Source: DASRRB01 sp036732755 (GTDB taxonomy: Bacteria > Planctomycetota > B15-G4 > SIAN01). Taken from it: 64,000 bases of DNA. The stretch covers positions 62,001 to 126,000 of the forward strand of contig DAINBU010000001.1 of assembly GCA_036732755.1 (NCBI GenBank), written 5' to 3'. A program made the position numbers and the translations under genes. The notes under the pieces are model-generated. The model saw nothing but the letters and a program-made list of their open reading frames with translations, ran no database searches and was not told the DNA's origin. Shown one piece after another: positions 55,472 through 64,000 of the stretch (position 1 is the first letter of the stretch; every line of letters starts with the position of its first letter).

Positions 55472-58390
55472 TCACTTGGTCAGCTTGGCGTCGATGTCCA
55501 CGCGCAGCCGCTTGAACTTGTCGGCCAGGCCGAACTTGCCGTCGTCGTAGTTGGTGGAGTTGCGCTCGAGCGAGCGCAGCCCGAAGTCCGCCTTCGGGTA
55601 CTCGCCGATGTCGTAGAGCAGCGCATACCAGTGGTACTTCGACAGCCACCAGATCTTCGAGTCCTTGTTCACGCTGCCGCCGATCGTGGCGAAGATCGCC
55701 TCGGCGCGGTCCTTGTGCGTCGTGTCGGAATCGCCGTGCGCGGCGTTCGCCTCGATCACGCTCCACTCGAGCAGGGCGAACATCATCTCGGGCCGCGTCT
55801 GCAGCTGGTCGCGGTCGATCTCCTTCTTGCCGAGGTCGATGTAGTGCTCGCGGTCGAAGTACTTGGCGGCGTTGATCGACGCCTCCTTCCACTTGCCGAG
55901 CCACGCCTGCACGCGCGCCAGGTCGAGCTGCGTGCGCGGGTTGCTCGAGTAGGGGAGGAGCGTCGTGTAGAGGCGCATCGCCTGCTGCCACGTGTCGGGC
56001 GCGGTCGCCTTGCCGGTCCACTCCATGAACGACTGCACGTCGACCGGCACGCGGTTCAGGTGGAGCCCGAAGATGAACAGGCGCTGCGCGATCGACTCGA
56101 GCTGCGGCGCGTTGATCGACACGCGCCCCTCGACCTGCGGCGCGATGCCGCGCATGTACCAGTCGTACGCCTTCTTCAGCAGCGCGTCGACCTCGGTCGA
56201 ATCGGGCTTCGCCTGCAGCAGTTCGATGGCGCGCTTGTCGAATTCGCCGCCGGCGGCGACGGCGACGCGGTCGAGGCCGGCGGCGCTGGTCTTGTCCTTG
56301 AGCGCCGCCTCGAGCTTGGCGAGCCCCTCTTCGAGCTTCCCCTCCGCCTTGTAGGCGCGGAAGCGGATGTCCCAGATGTTGCCGAGCTTGTCGCCGTCGC
56401 CGGGGAAGAGCGTCTCCGCGTCCTCGAGCAGCGCGATCACCTCGCCCGGCTTGTTCACGGCCTCGGCGAGCAGGACGCCGGCCAGCGCGACGCGCGCGGA
56501 GAAGTCGACGCCGACCAGGCGCGGCTTCGCGTCGGGATCGAGGTTCTTCTTGATCGCGTCCTTCGCGTCGGCCATCGCGCGGCGCAGGATCTCCTCGGCC
56601 TTGAGGTAGATGGTCTTGGCCTCGGCCGTCTTGCCGTCGCTCGCGAGCTTGCGGGCGTGGCGGACGTAGGCGTTGCCCGCGCGGAACTGCGACTCCTCGT
56701 AGGCGGGACTGCCCTTCTGGATCTTGTCGTAGAACTGCGCGGCGGCGAGGAAGTCGCCCTCGTCCTCGCGGCGCTGGCCCTCGAGCAGCATGACGCGGCT
56801 CGCGTTCGGGTGCTTGGGGAAGTTGGTGCCGAGCGCGGCGACGCGATCGCGGTAGCGCTTGTCCCACAGGGCGCGCCGCTGCTTCGCGCCGAGCTTGATG
56901 TAGCCGTTGATCGAGCGCCACAGAGCGTCGGGCGCGGAGGAGCCCTTGGCGTAGCGCTCCATCACGGTGTCCCACGCGACGACCGCCTCCTCGTACTGCT
57001 CGCGCCCGCCGTAGAGCGCGCCGAGGAGCACGCACGCCTCCGCGCCGAGGTCCTGCTCGTTCGGCTGGCCGCGCGCGAGCGCGAGCACCTGGCGGCAGAG
57101 GTCCATCGCCTTGTCGGTCTCGCCGCCGCCCGCGGACTGGTTCGCCAGCGCGAGCAGGTTCTTCGCGTTCAGCTTGCTCGAGCCGCCGCCGCCCCCGAGG
57201 ATCTTGAGCCCGATCGCCTTGCCGGGGCCGCGCGGGTCGACCTCGATCAGCTTGTTGGCGGTGCGCTCGAGCCCCTTCTGGTCGCCGGTCGTGTCGTAGG
57301 CGTCGGCGAGCGCCGCGAGGATCGCGATCGCGCGCGCCGACTTGTAGGCGTCCTGCGTCGTCGTGAGGAAGTCGTTGGCCGTCTTGATCGCCTCGTCGGC
57401 CTGCCCCTTCTTCATCTGCAGCAGCATCTTCTGGTGCACGGCGTTCGACATGACGCCGGCGACCTCCTCGGGCACGGAGTAGACGCCGGTCTTCTCGTTG
57501 CGCTGGAAGTTCTCCCGCACGCGGATCGCCATGTCGTACGACTTGAGCGCGTCGTCCGTCTTGCCGAGCCCGTCCTGCGCGAGCCCGCGGAAGATGAAGC
57601 CGTCGAAGATCGCGAGGCGGTCGGAGAACTCGAGCTCGAGGTCGTCGTAGATCCCCGAGACGTCGTTCAGGAGCTTGGCGCGCTTGGGGTCGTCGGCCGC
57701 GAGCGTCGTCGCGTGGAAGTACATGGTCTGCGCCAGCCCGGAGCGCGCGACCAGGTAGCGGCTGCCGGCGAGGTCGACCTTCTCCTGCAATGCGACGTAC
57801 TCCGCGCCGGGTTCGTCCGGCTTGTCCGGCTGCGGCATCGCCTGCAATTCCTGCTGCAGCGTCTCGTAGGCGGCGCGCTGCGTGCCGACGCGCTTGGCGA
57901 CGAAGCCCTCGGCGTCGTCGAAGACCTTCGCCGCCTGGCGGCGCAGCTCGCCCTTCTGCGTCTCGTCGGTCGTCGAGTCGATCAGGGAGAGCAGCGTGTC
58001 GCCGACGCTGCGGAAGAGGTTGGGCAGCGACTCCGCGACCTCCTGGCCGATCGCCGTGTCGCCGTGGCTCGAGACGAAGCTGCTCTTCTCCTCGAGCACC
58101 TTCTCGAGCCTCTCGCGGCGCCGGGCGCCGTCGGTCTCGCGGTTGGCCTGGTCGTAGTGGATGTCGCCGATCAGCGCCTCGCACTCGAGGACCTTGGCGG
58201 CGTCGCCCGAGTACTGCTTCTGGATCGCGGCGCAGAGCCCCTCGGCCAGGTCGCTGTAGCCGGCGACCGCGAGCGCGCGGCCGAAGTCGATGTCGTCGCG
58301 GCCGGAGAGGACCTTGGTCAGGTCGGCGTTGCCGCCGCGGCCGCCGGAGACGAGGAGGAAGAGGGACGAGAGTGCGATCAGGGGGAGCAT
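55472..58390 (-). CDS. Large secreted TPR-repeat protein
   Basis: The 972-residue product has a signal peptide (MLPLIALSSLFLLVSGGRGG) and many TPR or Sel1-like helical repeats over nearly its whole length (GEVIALLEDAETLFPGDGDK, QYEEAVVAWDTVMERYAKGS, KWKEASINAAKYFDREHYID). AAGGA precedes the ATG at 58390; a GTG 18 bases upstream is less likely. It follows the anchored toroid gene across a 73-base gap with a very strong hairpin. It is probably a periplasmic scaffold. Confidence 0.78.
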   Translation of the reverse strand: MLPLIALSSLFLLVSGGRGGNADLTKVLSGRDDIDFGRALAVAGYSDLAEGLCAAIQKQYSGDAAKVLECEALIGDIHYDQANRETDGARRRERLEKVLEEKSSFVSSHGDTAIGQEVAESLPNLFRSVGDTLLSLIDSTTDETQKGELRRQAAKVFDDAEGFVAKRVGTQRAAYETLQQELQAMPQPDKPDEPGAEYVALQEKVDLAGSRYLVARSGLAQTMYFHATTLAADDPKRAKLLNDVSGIYDDLELEFSDRLAIFDGFIFRGLAQDGLGKTDDALKSYDMAIRVRENFQRNEKTGVYSVPEEVAGVMSNAVHQKMLLQMKKGQADEAIKTANDFLTTTQDAYKSARAIAILAALADAYDTTGDQKGLERTANKLIEVDPRGPGKAIGLKILGGGGGSSKLNAKNLLALANQSAGGGETDKAMDLCRQVLALARGQPNEQDLGAEACVLLGALYGGREQYEEAVVAWDTVMERYAKGSSAPDALWRSINGYIKLGAKQRRALWDKRYRDRVAALGTNFPKHPNASRVMLLEGQRREDEGDFLAAAQFYDKIQKGSPAYEESQFRAGNAYVRHARKLASDGKTAEAKTIYLKAEEILRRAMADAKDAIKKNLDPDAKPRLVGVDFSARVALAGVLLAEAVNKPGEVIALLEDAETLFPGDGDKLGNIWDIRFRAYKAEGKLEEGLAKLEAALKDKTSAAGLDRVAVAAGGEFDKRAIELLQAKPDSTEVDALLKKAYDWYMRGIAPQVEGRVSINAPQLESIAQRLFIFGLHLNRVPVDVQSFMEWTGKATAPDTWQQAMRLYTTLLPYSSNPRTQLDLARVQAWLGKWKEASINAAKYFDREHYIDLGKKEIDRDQLQTRPEMMFALLEWSVIEANAAHGDSDTTHKDRAEAIFATIGGSVNKDSKIWWLSKYHWYALLYDIGEYPKADFGLRSLERNSTNYDDGKFGLADKFKRLRVDIDAKLTK

Positions 58391-58414
58391 CACTCGGGAT
58401 CCTTCCACGAACGG

Positions 58415-58446
58415 CGCGGCGCGCCCCGGGGTCGGGGCGCGCCGCG
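58415..58446. other. Strong intercistronic hairpin
   Basis: CGCGGCGCGCCCC (58415-58427) pairs perfectly with GGGGCGCGCCGCG (58434-58446) across a 6-base loop, between the stop at 58464 and the start at 58390. There is no T-run on the minus strand. It may set the relative levels of the two cistrons or protect transcript ends. Confidence 0.5.
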
Positions 58447-58463
58447 TGAATCACTCGATCGGG

Positions 58464-60167
58464 TCACTTCGGCGGCTTGGCGGGAGCGGCGGCTTTCGGA
58501 TCCGCCTTCGCGCCGAACACGCGCGGATAACGATAGTAGACCTCCATGCACAGGCAGTTGAGCGCGGTGGAGTAGACCCGCCCGCCTTCGGCCGACCACG
58601 GGTCGACCGGATCCCACGAGCCGAACTCGTCCTTGGTCTTGTCGGTGTTCTGGTGGGCGATGATCGCGGTCTTCATCGCCTCGTTCCACCGGTCGAAGTG
58701 CGAGCCGCCGACCTGGTACATCGCGAGCGTGCCGTAATACCAGTAGTAGAAGTCGATGAACGGCGGGTCCCACTTCGGCGGCTGCGCGAGCAGGAGCTCG
58801 GCGCCCTTCATGATCTTGGGGTCGGTGCCGGCGGTGCGTCCGTCGAAGATGCGCACCAGGATGCCGACGGCCGTGAGCGACTCGGAATTCTGCGCCGGGA
58901 ACTTCTCCATCGCCGGGCCGGTGACGCGCGCCGGGTAGCCGCCCTTCTGCTGGTAGCCCGTCCGGCCGTTGTCCTCGGTCATCTCGTCGATGAAGTTCGC
59001 GGCGTTGGAAAGCGACTGCTGCTCGACGTCGATGCCGGCCATGGCGGCCGACTTGATCACCATGGTCATCCAGCCGGTGACCGACGAGTCGTTGTCGCCG
59101 TCGGCCTTGCCGTAGCGCCAGGCGCGGTAGGGGTTCTGGGAGACGCCGACCCAGGCGACGCCCTTGACCGCCGGCTCGCGGAAGGCGTTGGCGCCGGTCA
59201 TTCCGTAGGCCTCGGCCATGGCGAGCGCCGCGCAGGCGTGGTTGTACTGGTAGTGGGGGCAGAGCTTGCCGCCGAAGACGCCGTCCTCGTCCTGCACGCT
59301 CTTCAGGTAGAGCAGGCCGTCCTTCACCGTCTTCTTGAACGGCCCTTCCTGGTGGGTGAAGCCGGCGCCGAGGAAGCAGAGCAACGCGAGGCCGGTGACG
59401 CCGACGTCGTAGGTCGCCTCGCCGCGGCCGTCGCACTTGTTCTTCTTGCAATGCGCGTCGAAGCCGTCGCAGTCCCAGCGCCCGTCGGGCGACTGGTGGT
59501 TCGCGAGCCACAGCAGCGCGGCCATCATGACCGACTCGGTCTGCTTGCCGCCGCCGCGGCCGCCGCCGCCGCCCTGGCCGAGACCGCCGCCGCCCTTGCC
59601 GCCGCCGCCCGCTCTACGGCTCGAGAAGGCCGACACGCCGAGGCCGAGGTGGCCTTGCGTCCCGACGCCGATCGCGGTGCCTCCGGTCGCGCCGCTCGGC
59701 AGGTTCGAGAGCGCCTCGGGGTCGGGGTTGTAGATGCCCGGGTCCTTCGTCGGGTCGAGCTGGTCGGGGATGATCTCGCCCTGGCGGCCGGGCGTCGCTT
59801 CGGGGATGTAGTTCGGGTCGGGGTTGACCGGTCCTTCCTGCTCGTTGTCGAGGACCGGGACCTGGTTGCGGTCGATGATCTCCGGCGGAGGCGTGTCGGC
59901 GACCGGCTCCATGACGCGCGGCTGGTTGAGCGTGATCTGCGTCGGAGCCGCCTGATTCTCCGCCTTCTCCTCCGTCAGGCGGATGACCGTGAGCACGGTC
60001 AGCGCGAGAACGTGCAGCAGGACGGCGATCACGAACCACGGCGCCGAGCTGATGACGCTGCGCAGCGTGCGCTCTTCCTTGGTCTCCTCGGGCGGCAGTT
60101 GCGCCAGGTCGCCCTCGATCATTTCCTCATCATTGGGGTCGTCCATCGGCGGGGGGCTCTTGCTCAT
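58464..60167 (-). CDS. Membrane-anchored toroid (squalene-cyclase-like) protein with a TonB-like N-terminus
   Basis: The 567-residue product has an acidic cytoplasmic start (DDPNDEEMIEGDLAQLPPEE) and one membrane helix (SAPWFVIAVLLHVLALTVLT). A Pro/Asn/Glu-rich periplasmic linker leads to a Gly-rich hinge (RRAGGGGKGGGGLGQGGGGG) and then an alpha/alpha-toroid domain (ALLWLANHQSPDGRWDCDGF, DVGVTGLALLCFLGAGFTHQ). Such chimeras in planctomycetes usually sit with ExbB/ExbD-type motor genes, which are absent here. The catalytic DxDD motif is not evident. It heads the four-gene set to 52754. Confidence 0.8.
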   Translation of the reverse strand: MSKSPPPMDDPNDEEMIEGDLAQLPPEETKEERTLRSVISSAPWFVIAVLLHVLALTVLTVIRLTEEKAENQAAPTQITLNQPRVMEPVADTPPPEIIDRNQVPVLDNEQEGPVNPDPNYIPEATPGRQGEIIPDQLDPTKDPGIYNPDPEALSNLPSGATGGTAIGVGTQGHLGLGVSAFSSRRAGGGGKGGGGLGQGGGGGRGGGKQTESVMMAALLWLANHQSPDGRWDCDGFDAHCKKNKCDGRGEATYDVGVTGLALLCFLGAGFTHQEGPFKKTVKDGLLYLKSVQDEDGVFGGKLCPHYQYNHACAALAMAEAYGMTGANAFREPAVKGVAWVGVSQNPYRAWRYGKADGDNDSSVTGWMTMVIKSAAMAGIDVEQQSLSNAANFIDEMTEDNGRTGYQQKGGYPARVTGPAMEKFPAQNSESLTAVGILVRIFDGRTAGTDPKIMKGAELLLAQPPKWDPPFIDFYYWYYGTLAMYQVGGSHFDRWNEAMKTAIIAHQNTDKTKDEFGSWDPVDPWSAEGGRVYSTALNCLCMEVYYRYPRVFGAKADPKAAAPAKPPK

Positions 60168-60432
60168 CGGGGCGCCTCGGGGAGGCAGGCGGGGGGTCTT
60201 GCCCGCGTGCCGTGGATGGGCTGGCGCGCCTGTTCCGGCAGTGCCGGGGGCCGCCAAACGAACGGGCAAGTTTAACGGGGCAGTAGCACCTCGGTTCCAG
60301 TCCGTAACCGCCGGGGGCCCCGAAGGAGCGGCGAGTGTCCATCGATCGTTCGCCGCCCCGGGGCGATGAGGGACCTCCCCGAGCCCGCGCGATCCGACGC
60401 ATCACCGTGCAGAGCCGCCACTTGCGGTGACC
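60168..60432. other. Intergenic region without a gene; holds dyads
   Basis: I find no gene. GCGGCGA (60328-60334) pairs with TCGCCGC (60350-60356), and CGCCCCGGGGCG (60354-60365) is a palindrome. Both lie downstream of the response regulator stop on the minus strand and could form its 3' hairpin, although no T-run is present. The rest must hold the promoter of the envelope operon, which I cannot place. Confidence 0.4.
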
Positions 60433-61107
60433 TCAGCGCACGATCCCCTTCCGCAACGCAGCCAGGACCGCCTCCGACTTCGAGTGGACGTGCAGCTTCG
60501 CGTAGATGGCGCGCACGTGGAAGCGGACGGTGTCGAGCGCCATGCCGAGCGCGGCGCCGGCGGTCTTGTAGCTGTGGCCGTCGGCGAGGGACTGGAGGAC
60601 GTCGAGCTCCCGTTGCGTGAGTGCGTGGTCGCTCGAGCGCGGCGGCGCGACCTTCTGGAACATCGTGACGACCTTGCGCGCGATCTCGGGCGTCATGGGC
60701 GAGCCGCCGGCGGCGAGCTCGCGGATCGCGGCGACGAGGCGGTCGGGCGGCGTGTCCTTCAGGACGTACCCCGATGCGCCCGCGCAGAGCGCGTCGAAGA
60801 CGCGGTCGTTGTCGGAGTAGACCGTGAGCATCAGGACCTGCAGCCCCGGCTGCAGCTCCTTGAGTCGCCGCACCCCCTCGATGCCGGTCATGCCGGGCAG
60901 CTCGATGTCGGCGAGCAGCACGTGCGGCGCGGCGCGCCCGACCTCGGCCAGCGCGTCCTCCATCGAGCTCCACGCGCCGACCACCTTGAAGCGCGGCTCG
61001 CGGCCGAGCAGCGCGATCAGCCCCGAGCGCGTGCGCGCCTGGTCTTCGACCAGGGCGATGCGTACGTCGCGCGGCTCGCGAAGCTCGGGGGGGACCACGT
61101 CGTTCAT
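60433..61107 (-). CDS. NarL/LuxR-family response regulator
   Basis: The 224-residue product has a receiver domain (VRIALVEDQARTRSGLIALL; Asp67 in HVLLADIELPGMTG; Lys in GYVLKDTPPDRL) and a LuxR-type helix-turn-helix (ALTQRELDVLQSLADGHSYK, TVRFHVRAIYAKLHVHSKSE). Its ATG overlaps the stop of the kinase gene (ATGA), so the pair is translated together. Targets are not evident. Confidence 0.93.
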   Translation of the reverse strand: MNDVVPPELREPRDVRIALVEDQARTRSGLIALLGREPRFKVVGAWSSMEDALAEVGRAAPHVLLADIELPGMTGIEGVRRLKELQPGLQVLMLTVYSDNDRVFDALCAGASGYVLKDTPPDRLVAAIRELAAGGSPMTPEIARKVVTMFQKVAPPRSSDHALTQRELDVLQSLADGHSYKTAGAALGMALDTVRFHVRAIYAKLHVHSKSEAVLAALRKGIVR

Positions 61108-64000
61108 CCCTCGATGCGACCGCGCCGGCCGGCGCGGCGCCACCGCACGAGGATGCGGGGCCGCCGTTCGAGCGGGACGTCGAGGTCGAGCGTCGTCCCG
61201 CGCCCGGCGGCCGACTCGAGCGCGAACGCAGCGCCCATCGAGCGGGCGCGCCGCCGCATGCTCGCGAGGCCGTGCCCCTCCGTCGGCGCTCCGGGGTCGA
61301 AGCCCCGGCCGTCGTCGCGCAGCCGGACGATCAGGCGCCTCGGCAGGCGGCCGGGCGCGAGCTCGAAGGCGACCTCGACGGAGCGCGCGCCGGCGTGGCG
61401 CGAGGCGTTGTTCAGCGCCTCCTGCAGCAGGAAGAGCAGGTGGCGCCGCGCCGACGGGTCGAGCTCGATCGCGGCGAGCGCCTCGGACGGCGGCGCACGG
61501 AAGTCGAGGCGCGCGCCCGATTCGAAGAGGTTCGTCGCCACGCCGCGCACGCGCTGCACGAGGTCGAGCAGCGTGTCGCGCCGCGGGTCGACCGCCCAGA
61601 CGAGGTCGGCGATCGAGCTGCGCGTCGCGCGCGCGAGCTCGGCGACGTCGGTGAGCAGCGGGGCGTCGCCGCCTGGCGCGCCCTGGCGCGCCACCTCGGC
61701 CAGGATCGCGATCTGCGCCAGGTTCGCTCCGGCGTCGTCGTGCAGGTCGGTCGCGATCTGCGTCCGCATCCGCTCGAGCGCGAGCGTCCGCGCGACGCGC
61801 GCCCGGTGCGCGAGCGCGCCCGCGACCGCGACGCCGAGCAGCCCGAGCGCGACGGCCCACGGCCGCTGCCACAAGGGCGCCAGCACTTCGAAGCGGACCG
61901 TCGCCGCCTCGCTGCGCCGGCCGTCCGGCGCGATCGCGCGCATCGACAGCGCGTAGCGTCCGCGCGCGAGGCCGGCGTAGCTCACCGTCGAGCCGGGCTC
62001 GGGCGCCGACCAACCGCGGTCCGCGCCCTCGAGCTGGTGCTCGAAGCGCAGCGCGCGACCGCTCGCGAGGTCGACCCCTTCGAAGCGGGCGACCAGCTCG
62101 CGCCGATCGGAGGGAACGACCACGCCGTCGAGCTCGCGCGCGCCGCTCGGCGGCGGCGTCGCCGCGCGGCCGCCGGCGGCGACCTCGGCGACGTAGACGC
62201 GCGGCAGGGCGCGCGCGCGCTCGGCTTCGTGCACGTCGAGGACGCCGAGCCCGCCGGTGGTCGCGATCCAGAGCCGTCCGCCCACTTCGAGCAGGAGGTC
62301 GAGCACGGTGTTGCCGGCGAGGCCGTCCTCGCTCCCATAGACGCGCAGTGCGCGCGTCGCCGGATCGAAGCGGACCAGGCCGCGCCCAGTGCCGAGCCAG
62401 ACGACCGGTGGCGCGCGCGCGGGCGCGGCAGCGCGCGCGATCGCGAGCGCCGGCACGTGGTCGCTCGGCAGTCCGTCGCGAGTCGAGAAGCTCGCGAGCA
62501 GCGCCGGCGGATCGGACGCGAGCGAGAGGACGAAGACGCCGCGCAGCCGCGTCCCGATCCAGAGGTGCCCCTCGTCGTCGAACGCGAGCGCGCGCGGCTG
62601 CAGCGGATCGGGCAGGCCGTCCACGGCGACGCGCGCGAAGCGGCCGTCGGCGCCCTGCCGCCACAGATGGTTCGGCGGCGCGACCCAGAAACGGCCGTCA
62701 CCGTCCTGCGCGAACGTGCGCGGCGGCGCGTCGACGTCGGGCGGGAAGTCGACCGGCTCGCCGCGCTCCGAGCCGGGCGCGACGCGGTAGAGGCGGCCGT
62801 CGTAGCCGCCGACCCACGCGGCGCCGTCGCGCGCGAGGAAGACCTCGCCGAACGCCCGCACGCCGTCGCCGAGCGCGACGTGGTCCATCCGCTCCGGGAT
62901 CGGAGAGAGCGTGGCCGCGCGCCAGAGCCCGTCGGGGGCGCCCATCCAGAAGCCGCCGTGGCCCGCCGCGAAGAAGGAGAAGTTGTCGCCGCCCGGCGGG
63001 AGGCGCTCGGCGCCGCGCAGCGGGACGAGCGCGTCGCCCTCCACCTGCCACAACCCGGCGTAGCTGGTCGAGACGACGTGCTCGTCGCCGGTCGCCACCA
63101 CCTTCACCACGAAGAGCGGGTCGGCGCGCCCGGCCGGCGGGAGCGTCCGGATCGGCCCCTCGCGCAGCACCGCGACGCCGCCCACCTGCATGCCGACCCA
63201 GAGCGCGCCGGCGCGGTCGAGCATCAGCGTGCGCACCATCGAGTCGGGGAGACCCGAGGCCGCGCCGCGCGCGAGGCGTCCGCCCGCGCAGCGCAGCACG
63301 CCGTGCACGCTGCCGACCCAGAGCGACGCCTCGCTCCCGACCACGGCGTGCACCACCTCGCCGGCCGGGATCTCGCCGTCGAGCTCCGACCAGGGCGAGG
63401 TCCCGCGCGCGAACGCCTCTGGATCGAAGGCGATCAGCCCCGCGGTCGTGTGGACGACGCAGCGCCCGTCGGGCCGCGGCTGCGCGTGCACCGCCTCGGC
63501 GGGCGGATCGCCGGGCGGCGGCGCGCCCACCACGACCTCGCTCCCGCGCACCGCGACCAGCGGGAATGCGCCGAGGAAGCAGCTCCACTCGCCGGCGCGC
63601 GCGATCGCCTGCACGTCCCACTTGCGCAGCTCCGACTTCCAGACCAGCTCGAACGACGGCGCGGCCGCATCGGGCTCGGCGCAGCGGCGGATCCCCGTCG
63701 TCGTGACGGCGAGCAGCGCGCTGTCGGCCGCGAAGGCGCAGTCGAAGATCGCGTCGTCGTCGAGGCGCGGCTCGACACGGACCGATTCGAAGGCGGGCCG
63801 CCCGTCGGCGCCGCCGACCGCGCGCGCCATGCCGCCGCAGTGGGTGCCGACCCAGATCCGGCCCGCCGGCGACTCGGCGACGCACCAGATCAGCGGGCTC
63901 TCGAGCCCGTCGCGCGCGCCGAAGCTCTGGAATTCGCGGCCGTCGAAGCGCGACAGCCCCTCCCACGTCCCGATCCAGAGGAAGCCGAGGCGGTCCTCGA
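61104..64000 (-). CDS. Two-component-propeller histidine kinase (5' end off window)
   Basis: The frame is open to the right edge, so the start lies outside; the ATG at 63830 is internal. Visible are two-component-regulator-propeller repeats (GFLWIGTWEGLSRFDG, RIWVGTHCGG, LWVGMQVGGVAVLREG), a Y_Y_Y-type beta domain (~61900-62100) and one membrane segment (LGLLGVAVAGALAHRARVAR). The HisKA_3 region has its phospho-acceptor His in TDLHDDAGANLAQIAIL, and the ATPase domain has ALNNASRHAG, DDGRGFDPG and GHGLASMRRRARSMG. This build is common in surface nutrient sensors. Partner of the LuxR-type regulator downstream. Confidence 0.92.
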   Translation of the reverse strand, partial: EDRLGFLWIGTWEGLSRFDGREFQSFGARDGLESPLIWCVAESPAGRIWVGTHCGGMARAVGGADGRPAFESVRVEPRLDDDAIFDCAFAADSALLAVTTTGIRRCAEPDAAAPSFELVWKSELRKWDVQAIARAGEWSCFLGAFPLVAVRGSEVVVGAPPPGDPPAEAVHAQPRPDGRCVVHTTAGLIAFDPEAFARGTSPWSELDGEIPAGEVVHAVVGSEASLWVGSVHGVLRCAGGRLARGAASGLPDSMVRTLMLDRAGALWVGMQVGGVAVLREGPIRTLPPAGRADPLFVVKVVATGDEHVVSTSYAGLWQVEGDALVPLRGAERLPPGGDNFSFFAAGHGGFWMGAPDGLWRAATLSPIPERMDHVALGDGVRAFGEVFLARDGAAWVGGYDGRLYRVAPGSERGEPVDFPPDVDAPPRTFAQDGDGRFWVAPPNHLWRQGADGRFARVAVDGLPDPLQPRALAFDDEGHLWIGTRLRGVFVLSLASDPPALLASFSTRDGLPSDHVPALAIARAAAPARAPPVVWLGTGRGLVRFDPATRALRVYGSEDGLAGNTVLDLLLEVGGRLWIATTGGLGVLDVHEAERARALPRVYVAEVAAGGRAATPPPSGARELDGVVVPSDRRELVARFEGVDLASGRALRFEHQLEGADRGWSAPEPGSTVSYAGLARGRYALSMRAIAPDGRRSEAATVRFEVLAPLWQRPWAVALGLLGVAVAGALAHRARVARTLALERMRTQIATDLHDDAGANLAQIAILAEVARQGAPGGDAPLLTDVAELARATRSSIADLVWAVDPRRDTLLDLVQRVRGVATNLFESGARLDFRAPPSEALAAIELDPSARRHLLFLLQEALNNASRHAGARSVEVAFELAPGRLPRRLIVRLRDDGRGFDPGAPTEGHGLASMRRRARSMGAAFALESAAGRGTTLDLDVPLERRPRILVRWRRAGRRGRIEG

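Overview
The window looks like a chromosomal scaffold from an uncultured, very GC-rich member of the Planctomycetota. The evidence is a PSD1/DUF1549/DUF1553 surface protein with planctomycete-type cytochrome c motifs, a Tat-exported DUF1501 protein, DUF1080 and DUF3604 proteins, large regulatory-like beta-sandwich proteins and squalene-cyclase-like toroid proteins on both sides of the main metabolic block. The phylum call is an inference from gene families; no rRNA or marker gene is present. One 10-N scaffold gap lies at 43982-43991.

Layout. 1-8.7 kb: a fused membrane/spermidine-synthase-like gene broken by an amber codon, a secreted regulatory-like protein, a DUF2846 lipoprotein with a vWA remnant behind an in-frame TGA, and a sulfatase-like lipoprotein. 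8.75-13.6 kb: a giant PSD1 protein and a small secreted protein with a clear terminator. 13.6-31.4 kb, all on the minus strand: an anaerobic aromatic and amino-acid block. 31.7-39.7 kb: DUF1501, a nucleotidyltransferase pair, a chromate transporter, a secreted protein, an OmpR-type two-component system and a DUF2071 protein. 39.8-46.2 kb: two tandem DUF3604 proteins, the second broken by the scaffold gap and by a chimeric contig end. 46.2-52.7 kb: a hydrolase, a DUF1080 twin, a coiled-coil lipoprotein, a toroid protein, a saccharopine-dehydrogenase-like enzyme and a pirin. 52.7-60.2 kb, minus strand: a four-gene envelope operon (anchored toroid protein, two TPR/tetratrico-like proteins, zinc-ribbon membrane protein). 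60.4-64 kb: a LuxR-type regulator and a propeller-type histidine kinase that runs off the end.

The centrepiece is the block at 13.6-31.4 kb. Genes had-oah-dch-bcrC-bcrB-bcrA-bcrD, tightly packed with ATGA overlaps, encode the ATP-dependent class I benzoyl-CoA reductase and the three enzymes that take its cyclic dienoyl-CoA product to 3-hydroxypimeloyl-CoA. An SDR, a GNAT and a membrane-anchored protein follow. Downstream on the same strand lie a small Cys/His protein of unknown role, a tryptophanase (releases pyruvate), a pyruvate:ferredoxin oxidoreductase (turns pyruvate into reduced ferredoxin) and a DHOD-like protein. A plausible reading is that this side block supplies low-potential electrons to the dearomatising reductase. 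No ferredoxin, CoA ligase or regulator gene is in the window. The 289-bp region upstream of had is rich in dyads and terminator-like hairpins and is the likely control region.
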